From assembly GCF_024399475.1 (NCBI RefSeq), contig NZ_CP101620.1:1407608-1471607 (forward strand): a stretch of DNA of 64,000 nt, in the 5' to 3' direction. The position numbers were made by a program, and so were the translations under genes. The DNA comes from Allocoprobacillus halotolerans. GTDB taxonomy: Bacteria; Bacillota_I; Bacilli_A; Erysipelotrichales; Coprobacillaceae. Positions 38,218-47,949 of the stretch are shown piece by piece; position 1 is the stretch's first letter, and each line of letters opens with the position of its first letter. The notes beneath the pieces were generated by a model. That model had not been told where the DNA came from, searched no databases, and was given only the letters and a program-made list of their open reading frames with translations.

Positions 38218-39302
38218 AAAATATTGAAAAAAGAATGAATAATTTTCTGTTGGTGAGTTTTTGCTTTTTGATTGTTTTATGTCTTTGTGTTTTTTACTGA
38301 ATGACTTCAACAATGGTTAGTGAAAATACACATGCTATTTAATACACTTGTTAATTTGCGTTATCAACAAATCAATAATATTTTAGATGCTTTTCCACCT
38401 GAAGGAGTAGAAACATTAGATCAGGCAGCTTACGATCAATTAGAAAAATTAGGTAAAAATAGAGAATTTCTTTATATGTCTTTATACAATAAAGAAGGAG
38501 ACGAATTTTTGATTTATGGAGATTCAGCAACGATTGTAAATAAATAAATTTTTATGGAATCTATGAACAATGGCGATTTGATGATAGGAACGGGGCAAAC
38601 AGCAAATGATGAACTTTTATTAATGTATGGTATTTCGGTTGATTATCCTCATGAAAAAGGATAACCACTTCCAGATGGTAGTACATGTATAGCGTTGGTG
38701 GTAGGTTTACCGATTGAAAAATTAAATGATGCATTGTCTTTAAATGAAAATGATAGTATTGTTTTTTTACATATTGTGCGTAAAGATGGAAGTTTTGTAA
38801 TTCAAAATGCTGAAACAAAAGAAGATAATTATTTTAATTGGTTAATGGAAAAAGGAGAATTTTCAAATCAAAATGGAGCACAAGCCATTGAAAATTTAAA
38901 GGATGCGATTATTAATCGTAAAACTTATTCAATGGAAGTGACAATTAGTGAAGAAAATCGTCATTAATTACAGTGATGACTTATGGTGATTTGAATAACG
39001 CTATTTCAACTTTAGCAAGTAGAATATTCTCAACAACTATTATTGGATGTACAATCATTCTTATAGCGACAATTATTATCTTTGCGATTTACTATGTGTT
39101 ATCTCACAAGCAGATTAAAGAAATGGAAAAAGCACATAGTTATTATCAGATTATTTTAATGGATTTACGCATGCCAATCATGGATGACTATCAGGCAACT
39201 GAAACTATTCGACATTTAGATGATCGTCCTGATGGAAAAGACATTCCTATTCTAGCTATGACTGAGATGATTAAAAAAATTAAAAAGTATATTAATAAAT
39301 AA
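38218..39302 (+). pseudogene. Hybrid sensor histidine kinase remnant
   Basis: A chain of fragments of one gene. A membrane helix starts at ATG 38235 (MNNFLLVSFCFLIVLCLCVFY) and hits TGA; an extracellular sensor domain (NTLVNLRYQQINNILDAFP...) then runs in another frame from ~38330 with TAA at 38545, 38662 and 38965. A second helix follows (IIGCTIILIATIIIFAIYYVL) with linker HKQIKEMEKA, then jumps straight into a receiver-domain fragment (IILMDLRMPIMDDYQATETI). The kinase core and most of the receiver are deleted. At least four stops, two frame changes and one large deletion: a genuine, old pseudogene. Confidence 0.8.
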
Positions 39303-39342
39303 GAAAGTATCAATGACTCTTTTGTTATTGATATTTTTATAT

Positions 39343-39389
39343 AACAGTATATAACAGTTGACAACAGTTCTATACTGTTATATACTGTT
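39343..39389 (+). promoter_or_regulatory. Promoter and palindromic operator of the GntR-ABC operon
   Basis: A perfect 16-base inverted repeat, AACAGTATATAACAGT (39343-39358) and its complement (39374-39389), 15-base spacer. TTGACA (39358-39363) lies between the arms and TATACT (39381-39386), 17 bases later, inside the right arm, so a regulator bound here would cover both promoter boxes. The first gene downstream is a GntR/YtrA regulator, so autorepression is likely. Confidence 0.8.
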
Positions 39390-39409
39390 TATGAACAGGA
39401 GGAAGAAAA

Positions 39410-39781
39410 ATGAAAATAATAATTAATCATTCTTTAATGGTTCCTATTTATGAACAAGTGATGGACCAAATCAAAACAATGATAAGAAAAGAAGAACTTA
39501 AAGAAAATGATCAGTTGCCATCTGTTCGTACTCTATCGAAAGAGTTAAAAATTAGTGCTCTGACTGTCAAGAAAGCGTACGATAACTTGGAAGCAGAGGG
39601 ATTTGTTATGACAGTTCATGGAAAAGGTACATATGTCTGTGCAAGTAATGGCGAACTGTTGTTGGAAGAACAAAGAAAGGAAATTGAAGCTGATTTAGAA
39701 ATGGCCATTCTAAAAGGCAGAAGATGTGGAATAAGTGATGAAGAATTAAAAAGCTTATTTGAAATGATTCTGGAGGGTTAG
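39410..39781 (+). CDS. GntR-family regulator, YtrA type
   Basis: 123 residues: winged HTH of the GntR family (PIYEQVMDQIKTMIRKEELK, then LPSVRTLSKELKISALTVKKAYDNLEAEGFV) with the short C-terminal tail of the YtrA subfamily, which pairs with ABC transporter genes. AGGAGG is upstream of the ATG, 20 bases after a palindromic operator. Two bases separate it from the ABC gene. Probably represses its own operon until an envelope-active or metabolite signal appears. Confidence 0.9.
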   Translation: MKIIINHSLMVPIYEQVMDQIKTMIRKEELKENDQLPSVRTLSKELKISALTVKKAYDNLEAEGFVMTVHGKGTYVCASNGELLLEEQRKEIEADLEMAILKGRRCGISDEELKSLFEMILEG

Positions 39782-39783
39782 TT

Positions 39784-40629
39784 ATGTTAAAGGTTAATGG
39801 TTTACAAAAACAATATGGTACATTTTTATTGGATTGTTCTTTAGAAGTCAAACCAGGTTATGTAACTGGTTTTATAGGGCAAAATGGAGCTGGAAAGAGT
39901 ACAACATTTAAAGCTATTTTAGGTTTGATTTTTAAAGATGGTGGAGATATTGAAGTTTTTGGTAAAAAGATTGAAGATTTGAATACATTGGATAAACAAA
40001 AGATTGGTGTTGTTTTATCTGATTCAGGTTTTAGTGAGTATTTAACCATTCAAAGTATTATACCTATATTAGATAATTTATATGAACAATTTGATAAAGG
40101 TTTATTTTTAGAATATATAGAAAGATTTCATTTACCTAAGAATAAGAAAATCAAAGAATTTTCAACCGGTATGAAAGCCAAATTAAAAGTTATAGTCGCC
40201 ATCTCACATCATGCTAAATTATTGATTCTTGATGAACCAACAGCTGGATTAGATGTCATCGCTAGAGATGAACTTTTAGATATGTTAAGAGAGTTTATGG
40301 AAGAAGATGAGGAACATGCAATTTTGATGAGTTCACATATTTCTAGTGATTTAGAATCGTTATGTGATGATTTTTATATGATTGATGATGGACGTATTGT
40401 TTTACATGAAGATACAGATGTTTTATTGAGTGATTATGCGATATTAAAAGTAGATGAAAACAGTTTTTCTAATTTGGATCAACAATATATTTTAAAGTAT
40501 AAGAAAGAATCTTTTGGATATAGCTGTTTAACTCATCAAAAACAATACTATATTGAAAATTATCCAAACATAAGTATTGAAAATGGTCGTATTGATGAAT
40601 TGATGATGATTATGAATGGAGGAAAATAA
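39784..40629 (+). CDS. ABC transporter ATP-binding protein
   Basis: 281 residues. Walker A GQNGAGKST near residue 38; an atypical signature FSTGMKAKLKVIVAISHH near 135, lacking the canonical LSGGQ, as common in YtrB/EcsA-like ATPases; Walker B LLILDEPTAGLD near 155; switch MSSH near 185. Works with the permease directly downstream. Export substrate unknown. Confidence 0.9.
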   Translation: MLKVNGLQKQYGTFLLDCSLEVKPGYVTGFIGQNGAGKSTTFKAILGLIFKDGGDIEVFGKKIEDLNTLDKQKIGVVLSDSGFSEYLTIQSIIPILDNLYEQFDKGLFLEYIERFHLPKNKKIKEFSTGMKAKLKVIVAISHHAKLLILDEPTAGLDVIARDELLDMLREFMEEDEEHAILMSSHISSDLESLCDDFYMIDDGRIVLHEDTDVLLSDYAILKVDENSFSNLDQQYILKYKKESFGYSCLTHQKQYYIENYPNISIENGRIDELMMIMNGGK

Positions 40630-40631
40630 TC

Positions 40632-41288
40632 ATGAAAGGATTATTAGTGAAAGATTTTGAGTTAGTGAAAGTACAGAAAAATTTCTTTATCATTATTATT
40701 ATAGTGGCATTAGGTATTTTAATATTAGGAGATAATGTGACAATGCCAATTGGTTTTTTAACCTTTATTATGTCTTTATTTACTTTAAGTACAATCAGTT
40801 ATGATGAATTTGATAATGGCAATGCCTTCTTATTTACATTACCAATCACAAGACAAAGCTATGTCTTAGAAAAGTATGGCTTTGGATTGATTTTAGGAGT
40901 GGGAGCTTGGTTTTGTATAACAGCTGTTTCAATGATTGTCATTTTAATAAAACAAAGTATGTTACCAATGGATTTATTAATGATGTCTTGTATGTTTTTA
41001 CCATTTACCTTATTTTTACAAGCTTTCATGATACCTTTTCAAATCGAGTTTGGGAGTGAAAAAGGAAGAATTGCAATCTTAGGAATGTTTGGACTGATAT
41101 TTATAGTAGGAATACTTATAAAACAAGTCGCTGAATCTATTTTTCACATTGATTTGCTTTATCTTTTAGATCATTTACCTCAATTAGATATGAGCATCAT
41201 TATTGTTTCTATGATATTCATAGCAATGATTCTATTATGGATATCATCAAGGATAAGTATTGCGGTGATGAATAAAAAAGAATTTTAG
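40632..41288 (+). CDS. ABC-2 type permease
   Basis: 218 residues with about six hydrophobic helices; opens GLLVKDFELVKVQKNFF, followed by ISYDEFDNGNAFLFTLPITRQSYVLEKY, a stretch typical of ABC-2 permeases of the GntR/YtrA operons. Starts two bases after the ATPase stop. Confidence 0.85.
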   Translation: MKGLLVKDFELVKVQKNFFIIIIIVALGILILGDNVTMPIGFLTFIMSLFTLSTISYDEFDNGNAFLFTLPITRQSYVLEKYGFGLILGVGAWFCITAVSMIVILIKQSMLPMDLLMMSCMFLPFTLFLQAFMIPFQIEFGSEKGRIAILGMFGLIFIVGILIKQVAESIFHIDLLYLLDHLPQLDMSIIIVSMIFIAMILLWISSRISIAVMNKKEF

Positions 41289-41299
41289 GATGTGATCAT

Positions 41300-41371
41300 A
41301 TGGAAAGTCTATTATGTGTTGTTGGTTTGATTGTCTTTGCTTACTGGTATTTTATAAAACAACATCGTTGA
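41300..41371 (+). CDS. Very small membrane protein (23 aa)
   Basis: MESLLCVVGLIVFAYWYFIKQHR: a single membrane helix with a basic end. TAGGA lies 8 bases upstream. It follows the permease by 11 bases in the same operon. No family recognised. Confidence 0.5.
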   Translation: MESLLCVVGLIVFAYWYFIKQHR

Positions 41372-41386
41372 AATGGAGTGATAGAT

Positions 41387-41482
41387 ATGGATTTAACGAT
41401 TATTATTGTGGGATTGATATTGGGAGTAGGCATTCCTGTGAGAAATCAAGTGATTAAAAAATGGCGTAAAAGAAAAAAATAA
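41387..41482 (+). CDS. Small membrane protein (31 aa)
   Basis: Starts MDLTIIIVGLILGVGIPV and ends in a very basic tail (KKWRKRKK): one helix with a positive cytosolic end. TGGAGTG lies upstream. Last gene of the GntR-ABC operon; possibly an accessory subunit of the transporter. Function unknown. Confidence 0.55.
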   Translation: MDLTIIIVGLILGVGIPVRNQVIKKWRKRKK

Positions 41483-41499
41483 CTCATAAATTAATTAGA

Positions 41500-41982
41500 T
41501 TTTAAAAGATAAAGAAGAGAGTATTCAAGAAGTTATTCATAGAAATAAAAGTTTATGAAGAAAGTGTTGATATTAGTGAATTTCAACCTATTATTGGAAA
41601 GTGGAATGATGATGAAAATTATAAAATAATTGCTCTCGAATGAAGAGAAGTGCTTGATATTGCAAGAAAGTATCGTGATGTATTAGATGCTTGTCATGTG
41701 ATGAAATGGTTTATGAGTCGAGGTATAACAGATGATTTATGTCTTGATTCTCTTGTTTTATAAATGGAGATTTTTGCTTAGAAGATAAAATAAAAAATAT
41801 CTTATCATAGTCAAAATAATATTATTTGGCATAATGGATCAACTACCAATTTTAATAGTTATATTGGATACAACTAAGATAAACAAGCAGGCGTTGTTGT
41901 TTTATCAAACTTATCAGCTCGTCATGGTGTTCATATGACTTTTATTGGAAATAAACTTTTACATGAATTATTGCCAAAATAA
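41500..41982 (+). pseudogene. Remnants of two genes, the second a serine hydrolase (class C beta-lactamase-like) tail
   Basis: 41560-41765 holds a decayed frame (VDISEFQPIIGKWNDDEN..., with a TGA after IALE) that I do not recognise. 41810-41982 reads NIIWHNGSTTNFNSYIGYN, a TAA, then DKQAGVVVLSNLSARHGV...LLHELLPK, which matches the C-terminal end of beta-lactamase/penicillin-binding serine hydrolases (W-H-x-G-x-T...F-N-S). Both are short 3' ends left by deletion. Confidence 0.55.
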
Positions 41983-42004
41983 ATATGATTGGAAAGGGGT
42001 ATTT

Positions 42005-42382
42005 ATGGGATTTTGGATTTTTATGATTATTATGAACTTGCTTATTCCATTGACAATGATTGTTTTTGGTAGATATTTTATGAAAAAAGCACCCAAGGAA
42101 ATTAATGGTGTATTTGGGTATCGTACATCTATGTCGATGAAGAATATGGATACTTGGCAATTTGCTCATAAGTATTGTGGTAAGATATGGTATGTTTGTG
42201 GATTCATTACATTGATATTAACTGTTGTTTCCATGCTTTTGATTCTTGATAAGAATAAGGATATTATAGGAATTGTTGGAGGGGTTATAGTATGGGTGCA
42301 ACTTATGTTTTTAGTAGGTTCAATTGTTCCAACAGAAATAGCATTAAGGAAGAATTTTGATAAAAATGGCAATAGACGATAA
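42005..42382 (+). CDS. SdpI-family membrane protein
   Basis: 125 residues, three to four membrane helices, with the SdpI signature INGVFGYRTSMSMKNMDTWQFAHKYCGK near residue 35-60. SdpI gives immunity to a secreted killing factor in Bacillus, but many relatives have unknown roles and no toxin gene is present. ATG 42005 has AAAGGGG upstream; an open frame to 41945 overlaps the pseudogene. Confidence 0.82.
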   Translation: MGFWIFMIIMNLLIPLTMIVFGRYFMKKAPKEINGVFGYRTSMSMKNMDTWQFAHKYCGKIWYVCGFITLILTVVSMLLILDKNKDIIGIVGGVIVWVQLMFLVGSIVPTEIALRKNFDKNGNRR

Positions 42383-42412
42383 TAAATAGAAGATATAACA
42401 CAACATAAAAGG

Positions 42413-42444
42413 AAAAAGGATTATCCATTAAGACAATCCTTTTT
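42413..42444. terminator. Bidirectional terminator
   Basis: AAAAAGGATT/AATCCTTTTT; it contains the stop codon of the minus-strand HAD gene in its loop. Confidence 0.75.
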
Positions 42445-43084
42445 CAATATAATCAATAACTTGATGTAAAGAATCAAGTATACATGTTGTTTTGTTTGCA
42501 TATTGTTCTTCTGGTATTTTCATATCAGGAATACAAATCACTGATATTTTGGCATTATGAGCGGCTTGAATACCAGCCTCACTATCTTCTAAGACTAAGG
42601 CTTCTGCAGGCTCTACACCTAGTTTTTGACAAGCATTTAAGAAAACATCAGGTGCTGGTTTACCATGTTTCACTTCATCACCACAAATGACATCATCAAA
42701 ATAATCTAAAATACCATTCTCTTTAAGTAAAGCATTGACTCTTTCACGACGACTAGAAGTCGCAATCATTGTTTTATAATGATGTTCCTTTAAATAAGTT
42801 AATAATTCAATCAAACCATCTTTTAATGGTACACCCTCTCTAGCAAACTGTTCATCCATCATTTGATGAACTTGATCAGCTGTTTCATGAATAGGAAAAT
42901 CTTGTCCATATTCATCATACATGGCTTGTTCAGTGGCTTGCATTGTACGTCCTAATAAAGTTGTATAAAACGCTTTTGTCATATCTAAATTCATTGCTTG
43001 TAATACTTTTCTATAACATTGGTAAGTGACATTTTCAGTGTCAATCATTAATCCATCCATATCAAAAATAACCGCTTTTAACAT
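42428..43084 (-). CDS. HAD-family hydrolase, beta-phosphoglucomutase-like
   Basis: 218 residues. Motif I FDMDGLMIDTE at residues 8-18 (nucleophile Asp), motif II TSSRR near 112, motif III lysine in KHGKPAPDVF near 145, motif IV LEDSEAGIQAA near 170. Cytosolic phosphatase or phosphoglucomutase; substrate not predictable. Single gene on the minus strand, divergent from prfA. Confidence 0.9.
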   Translation of the reverse strand: MLKAVIFDMDGLMIDTENVTYQCYRKVLQAMNLDMTKAFYTTLLGRTMQATEQAMYDEYGQDFPIHETADQVHQMMDEQFAREGVPLKDGLIELLTYLKEHHYKTMIATSSRRERVNALLKENGILDYFDDVICGDEVKHGKPAPDVFLNACQKLGVEPAEALVLEDSEAGIQAAHNAKISVICIPDMKIPEEQYANKTTCILDSLHQVIDYIEKGLS

Positions 43085-43167
43085 ATTTCATTCCTCCACT
43101 TTATAATGAGTATAAAAAAATGATCATCTTGTGTCAATGAAAAAACAAAGATTATGACAAGATTATT

Positions 43168-43196
43168 TTGCTTATTTTAGATGTTTATATTATAAT
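43168..43196 (+). promoter_or_regulatory. Promoter of prfA-prmC
   Basis: TTGCTT (43168-43173), 17-base spacer, TATAAT (43191-43196); the start codon is 24 bases on. Confidence 0.6.
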
Positions 43197-43219
43197 GGTA
43201 ACGGTTTGGAGGTTAGAGT

Positions 43220-44296
43220 ATGAATAATATGATGGAAAGATTGGAAACAATCGCAAGAAGATATGAAGAATTAAATGAAATTTTAATGGATCCAAGTATT
43301 GCTAGTGATGTTCAAAAGATGACTGAAGCATCAAAGGAACAGGCGAGTTTAGAAAATGCTTATCAATTATATCAAGAGTATAAAAAGGTTTTAGATGGTA
43401 TTGAAGAAGCTAAAGAATTATTAAAGGAAAATGATCCTGAAATTAAGGAAATAGCGGAATTAGAATTAAGTGAATTAGAAGAAAAGAAACCTCAATTAGA
43501 AGAAAAATTACATTTAGAATTAATTCCAAAAGATCCAAATGATAATAAAAATGTTATTGTGGAAATTCGTGGAGCTGCTGGTGGAGATGAAGGAAATATC
43601 TTTGCAGGTGATTTATATAGAATGTATATTAAATATGCGGAATCTCAAGGATGGAAGATTGAAATATTAGAAGCGCAAGATAGTGAGGCTGGAGGATATT
43701 CATTGATTTCTTTTATGATTAAAGGAGAAGGTGTTTATTCTAAGTTGAAGTTTGAATCAGGATCACATCGTGTACAACGTGTGCCTAAGACAGAAACACA
43801 GGGACGTGTGCATACTTCCACAGCAACGGTTCTTGTGATGCCAGAAGCTGAAGAAGTGGATTTTGAATTAAATCCAAATGATTTACGTATTGATACTTAT
43901 CGTGCATCAGGAGCTGGAGGACAGCATATTAATAAAACAGATTCAGCTGTACGAATTACCCATATTCCTACAGGTGTTGTCACAACATCACAGGATGGAC
44001 GTAGTCAACATGATAACAGAGATAAAGCGATGCGTACAATGCGTACAAAATTATATGAAATGAAATTACGTGAACAAGAAGAAGCAATTGGTAGTGAAAG
44101 ACGTAGTAAGATTGGTAGTGGAGATCGTAGTGAAAAGATTAGAACTTATAACTACCCACAAAATCGTGTCACAGACCATCGTATTGGTTTAACAATTCAA
44201 CAATTGGATCGTATCATGGAAGGAAAATTAGAAGATATTATTGAGGCTTTAGTTAATGAAGATCAAAGATTAAAATTATTAGGAGAACAACAATGA
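43220..44296 (+). CDS. prfA: Peptide chain release factor 1
   Basis: 358 residues, full length. Decodes UAA and UAG; the GGQ peptidyl-hydrolysis motif is GAGGQHINKTDSAVR near residue 232, and the anticodon-like PxT-type region is in VPKTETQGRVHTS near 195. GGAGG is 7 bases before ATG 43220. Overlaps prmC, whose product methylates the GGQ glutamine. Its presence means TAG in amt is read as stop here unless a suppressor tRNA exists. Confidence 0.97.
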   Translation: MNNMMERLETIARRYEELNEILMDPSIASDVQKMTEASKEQASLENAYQLYQEYKKVLDGIEEAKELLKENDPEIKEIAELELSELEEKKPQLEEKLHLELIPKDPNDNKNVIVEIRGAAGGDEGNIFAGDLYRMYIKYAESQGWKIEILEAQDSEAGGYSLISFMIKGEGVYSKLKFESGSHRVQRVPKTETQGRVHTSTATVLVMPEAEEVDFELNPNDLRIDTYRASGAGGQHINKTDSAVRITHIPTGVVTTSQDGRSQHDNRDKAMRTMRTKLYEMKLREQEEAIGSERRSKIGSGDRSEKIRTYNYPQNRVTDHRIGLTIQQLDRIMEGKLEDIIEALVNEDQRLKLLGEQQ

Positions 44297-45147
44297 TTTT
44301 AAGAGATTTGATTCGTCAAAGTGAAGCTATGCTAGATGAAAAAGATAAAGATTGTAATGTCGCAAAAGTTTTATTTTATCATTTAGCCAATAAAGAACCT
44401 CATCAATTATATTTAATGATGGATGAAGAAGTGGATGAAACTTTATTTCAACAATTTCAGGCAGGTATGGAAAGATATATGAATGGTGAACCAATTCAAT
44501 ATATCAATGGTAAAGAAAACTTTTTCTCAAGAGATTTTATTGTTAATGAAAATGTTTTGATTCCACGCTACGAAACAGAAGAATTAGTAGAAAATATTTT
44601 ATATAAAATTGATGATTATTTTGAAGATTATGAATCTATTGATTTATGTGATGTTGGAACAGGTTCAGGAGCGATTGCGATTACATTAGCTTTAGAAGAA
44701 CCAAAATTAAAAGTGATAGCGACTGATATTAGTCAAGAAGCATTGGAAGTGGCAAAAGAAAATGCAAAAGCATTAGGAGCTCATGTAACTTTCTATCAAG
44801 GAGATATGTTGCAACCATTAATTGAACGACAACAAAAGTTTGATATATTTGTATCTAATCCACCTTATATTCCTCAAAATCAGGATATTGAAAGTGTGGT
44901 TAAAGATAATGAACCACATGTGGCTTTATTTGGTGGTAATGATGGTTTATATTTCTATCGTAAGATTTTTCAAAATGTTCAAAAAGTCTTAAAAAATCGT
45001 GCTTTACTTGCTTTTGAAATGGGCTTTGATCAAAGAGAAATTATGTGTGAGGCTGTTGAGCATTATTTTCCAGATATCCCTTATGAAATTATCAAGGATA
45101 TCAATGGAAAAGATCGTATGTTGTTTATTTATTATCATTTGAGTTAA
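44293..45147 (+). CDS. prmC: Release factor glutamine methyltransferase
   Basis: 284 residues. SAM-binding motif DVGTGSGAIAITLA near residue 120 and catalytic NPPY in VSNPPYIPQN near 190. Methylates RF1/RF2 on the GGQ glutamine. Start overlaps the prfA stop (ATGA), the usual operon arrangement. Confidence 0.95.
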   Translation: MILRDLIRQSEAMLDEKDKDCNVAKVLFYHLANKEPHQLYLMMDEEVDETLFQQFQAGMERYMNGEPIQYINGKENFFSRDFIVNENVLIPRYETEELVENILYKIDDYFEDYESIDLCDVGTGSGAIAITLALEEPKLKVIATDISQEALEVAKENAKALGAHVTFYQGDMLQPLIERQQKFDIFVSNPPYIPQNQDIESVVKDNEPHVALFGGNDGLYFYRKIFQNVQKVLKNRALLAFEMGFDQREIMCEAVEHYFPDIPYEIIKDINGKDRMLFIYYHLS

Positions 45148-45151
45148 GTTT

Positions 45152-45651
45152 ATGGAAAAGATATTAGAAACATCAAGATTATATTTAAGACGTTTACAAA
45201 AAGATGATGCTTTACGTATGAGTGAGTATCGTCAAAAAAAGAAGTGGCTTATTATCAGTCATGGAAAAAATATTCTTTAAAAGATGCATCAAGACGTATT
45301 GAACAATGCTTAAAAATGACATCTTTAAATCTTCCTAAAACAAATTATCATTTGGCTGTTATTTTAAAAGAAGAAGATATGATGATTGGTGATTTATTTG
45401 TGGATGTAGCGAATGAAAAAGTCTTTGTTTTAGGATATACATTAGATAGTGATTATTGGTCAAAAGGTTATGGCAGTGAAATTGTTGATGCTTTTTGTCA
45501 GTATATGAAAAAAACATTTCAGTTTCAAAAAGTAATGTGTTATGTGTATAAGGATAATCAACGTTCTATTCATTTATTAAAGAAATTACAATTTCATAAA
45601 TTTGATGAATCTTATTTCTATCATGATGAAGGTTATATCAAACATCTATAG
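45152..45651 (+). pseudogene. GNAT-family acetyltransferase (RimJ/RimL-like), one frameshift
   Basis: Starts MEKILETSRLYLRRLQKDDALRMSEYRQKK and then should continue EVAYYQSWKKYSL, which is in another frame: the AAAAAAA run at 45235 is one base short. The rest is normal: acetyl-CoA region TLDSDYWSKGYGSEIVDAF and C-terminal VYKDNQRSIHLLKKLQFHKF, characteristic of the RimJ/RimL type. ATG 45152 directly follows prmC. Otherwise complete. Confidence 0.78.
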
Positions 45652-45677
45652 GCAATGCTTAGACATTGCCTTTACTA
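45652..45677 (+). terminator. Terminator of the prfA-prmC-GNAT unit
   Basis: GGCAATG/CATTGCC with a 6-base loop, then TTTACTATTTTTT. Confidence 0.7.
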
Positions 45678-45748
45678 TTTTTTCACATAATATTTTGATT
45701 TTTGGTATGGATTTTTTCATAAACTTGTCTTGTAAAGGAGGAAAAAAT

Positions 45749-47866
45749 ATGCTCAAAACAGCATTATTAAGTATTAGAAAAAATATTGGGAGAAGTTTAT
45801 TGTTGTTTTTATTGATGTTTTTAATTACAAACTTGATTATTGCAGGTTTATCGATTCAATCAGCTTCAAAGGAATCTATGGATCAAGTGCGTACATCTTT
45901 AGGGAGTGATGTAACGTTTTCATATTCTATGCAAAATATGATGAAGGATCGAGAAAAGGGAGAGGCTTTAGATCAAAGTATTCAAGATATAACAACTGAT
46001 ATGGCTAATCAGTTAAAAGATTTAGATTATGTGGAAAGCTATAACTATACTTTAAGTGTAGGTGTTAGCAGTGATGATATTGATCCTGTAGAAATGAGTT
46101 CTGATACAACAGAGTCATCTCAAAGTCAACAAAATGCACCTGGAATGGGAAACGATATGCCTAAAATGTTGGATGAAAATGATTTTACGATTGTTGGGAA
46201 TACCACAATGGCTCATTTATCATCATTTGAAAATGAAAACTATGTTTTATCATCAGGAAGATTATTAACTGAAGAAGATGCCAAGACAACAAACTGTGTG
46301 ATTGAAAGTACCCTTGCCAGTGATAATGATTTAGAGGTTGGTGATACCATTACTTTTTCAAGCAGTGATGAAGAAGTAGATGTTACATTAACAATCATTG
46401 GTATTTATACTGTGGAAACAACTGAACAGATGGGTAATATGATGAGTAATCGTCAAAACCCAATGAATCAGATTTATACAGATTTATCAGTAGCACAAAC
46501 ATTGAATCAGGATGAAACAAAGATTTCCAGTGCAACTTATTATTTAGATGATCCTGATCATATTGATGCTTTTATTGAATTAGCTCAGTCATCAACAGAT
46601 ATTGATTTTGATACGTATACATTGGACGCTAATGATCAAATTTATCAAAGAAGTATTTCTTCACTTGAAAGTATGGGACAATTTGCAACTTTATTTTTAA
46701 TTGTTGTGATTGTTGCTGGAAGTGCCATTTTATGTTTAATCTTAGTTTTAACAATGCGTAGTCGTTTCTATGAATATGGAGTCTTTTTATCACTTGGACA
46801 ATCTAAATTAAAAATTGTCTGTCAACAATTCTTAGAAATCTTTATGATTGCGATGGTGGCTTGGACTCTGTCTTTAGGAACTGGAAAAATGGTATCAAAT
46901 GTGATTGGTCATATGTTGGAATCAACACAAAACAATCAATCTCAAATGATGATGGAAATGCCTGAAGGAGAAACTTCACAAGATAAAAATCAAGGTCAAA
47001 AGAAAATGAATTTATGGGATCAGACAATGCAAAGTCCAGAAAATCAGGAACTTGATGTTTCATTAACATCAACAACAATTATTTATCTTGCCGGCATTAC
47101 AACGGGGATTTGTGTGATTTCTACCATTTTACCTTCGCTTTATATTTTAAGATTATCACCTCGAGAAATTTTAGGAAGAAGGAGTCATAATATGGATACA
47201 GTATTAACTTTTGAAAAAGTCAGTTATCATTATCAAGATGGATCAAAGATAGTCAATATTTTAAAAGATGCTAATTTTATATTTGAAAAAGGCAAGACAT
47301 ATGCGATTGTTGGTGCCAGTGGTAGTGGTAAAACTACAGCCTTAAGTTTAGCCAGTGGTTTGGACAAACCTAAAGAAGGACGTGTCTTATATAATGGTCA
47401 AGATATTGTCAAAAGAGGTTTAACAAACTATCGTCGTCATGATATTGCGATTGTCTTTCAAGCTTATAATTTAATTATGTATATGAATGCTATTCAAAAT
47501 GTGGTCTGTGCAATGGATATTGCTCATATGAAGATGAAGAATAAACAAAAATATGCCCTGTCTATTTTAAAAGAACTTGGATTAAGTGAAGAAGAATGTC
47601 AGCGTGATATTCGTAAACTTTCAGGAGGACAACAACAAAGAGTAGCGATTGCTAGAGCAATTGCTAAAGATGTTGATTTTATCCTCTGTGATGAACCGAC
47701 TGGAAATCTTGATGAGAAAACAACACGTGGGATTATTCAAATCTTTGTAGATTTAGCACATCAACAAAATAAATGTGTGATTGTTGTGACACACTCTAAA
47801 GAGTTGGCTGCTTGTATGGATGTACAATTAAAAATTGACAATCAACAATTAAAAATCATTGAATGA
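45749..47866 (+). CDS. FtsX-type permease fused in frame to an ABC ATPase (MacB-like)
   Basis: 705 residues from ATG 45749 (AAAGGAGG upstream). Residues 1-481 are a MacB/FtsX permease: first helix, a large extracytoplasmic domain rich in Asp/Ser/Gln/Met, then three helices. Residues 482-705 are a LolD-like ATPase: Walker [10 protein letters not shown], signature [15 protein letters not shown], Walker [13 protein letters not shown]. The junction [10 protein letters not shown] contains an AAGGAG ribosome site 7 bases before the ATPase ATG at 47192. This suggests two genes originally; one extra G at GAAGG would end the permease at ...RRES. The two-component system downstream probably regulates it. 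Confidence 0.82.
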   Translation: MLKTALLSIRKNIGRSLLLFLLMFLITNLIIAGLSIQSASKESMDQVRTSLGSDVTFSYSMQNMMKDREKGEALDQSIQDITTDMANQLKDLDYVESYNYTLSVGVSSDDIDPVEMSSDTTESSQSQQNAPGMGNDMPKMLDENDFTIVGNTTMAHLSSFENENYVLSSGRLLTEEDAKTTNCVIESTLASDNDLEVGDTITFSSSDEEVDVTLTIIGIYTVETTEQMGNMMSNRQNPMNQIYTDLSVAQTLNQDETKISSATYYLDDPDHIDAFIELAQSSTDIDFDTYTLDANDQIYQRSISSLESMGQFATLFLIVVIVAGSAILCLILVLTMRSRFYEYGVFLSLGQSKLKIVCQQFLEIFMIAMVAWTLSLGTGKMVSNVIGHMLESTQNNQSQMMMEMPEGETSQDKNQGQKKMNLWDQTMQSPENQELDVSLTSTTIIYLAGITTGICVISTILPSLYILRLSPREILGRRSHNMDTVLTFEKVSYHYQDGSKIVNILKDANFIFEKGKTYAIVGASGSGKTTALSLASGLDKPKEGRVLYNGQDIVKRGLTNYRRHDIAIVFQAYNLIMYMNAIQNVVCAMDIAHMKMKNKQKYALSILKELGLSEEECQRDIRKLSGGQQQRVAIARAIAKDVDFILCDEPTGNLDEKTTRGIIQIFVDLAHQQNKCVIVVTHSKELAACMDVQLKIDNQQLKIIE

Positions 47867-47889
47867 GGATTGAAAAATCCTCGTTTTTA
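47865..47889 (+). terminator. Terminator of the FtsX/ABC gene
   Basis: GAGGATT/AATCCTC with a GAAA-type loop, then GTTTTTAT. Confidence 0.75.
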
Positions 47890-47949
47890 TCATTTTTCAT
47901 TTTTTTCCATAAATTTATATTATAATGGAAGAAATGGAGGGACATGCTG

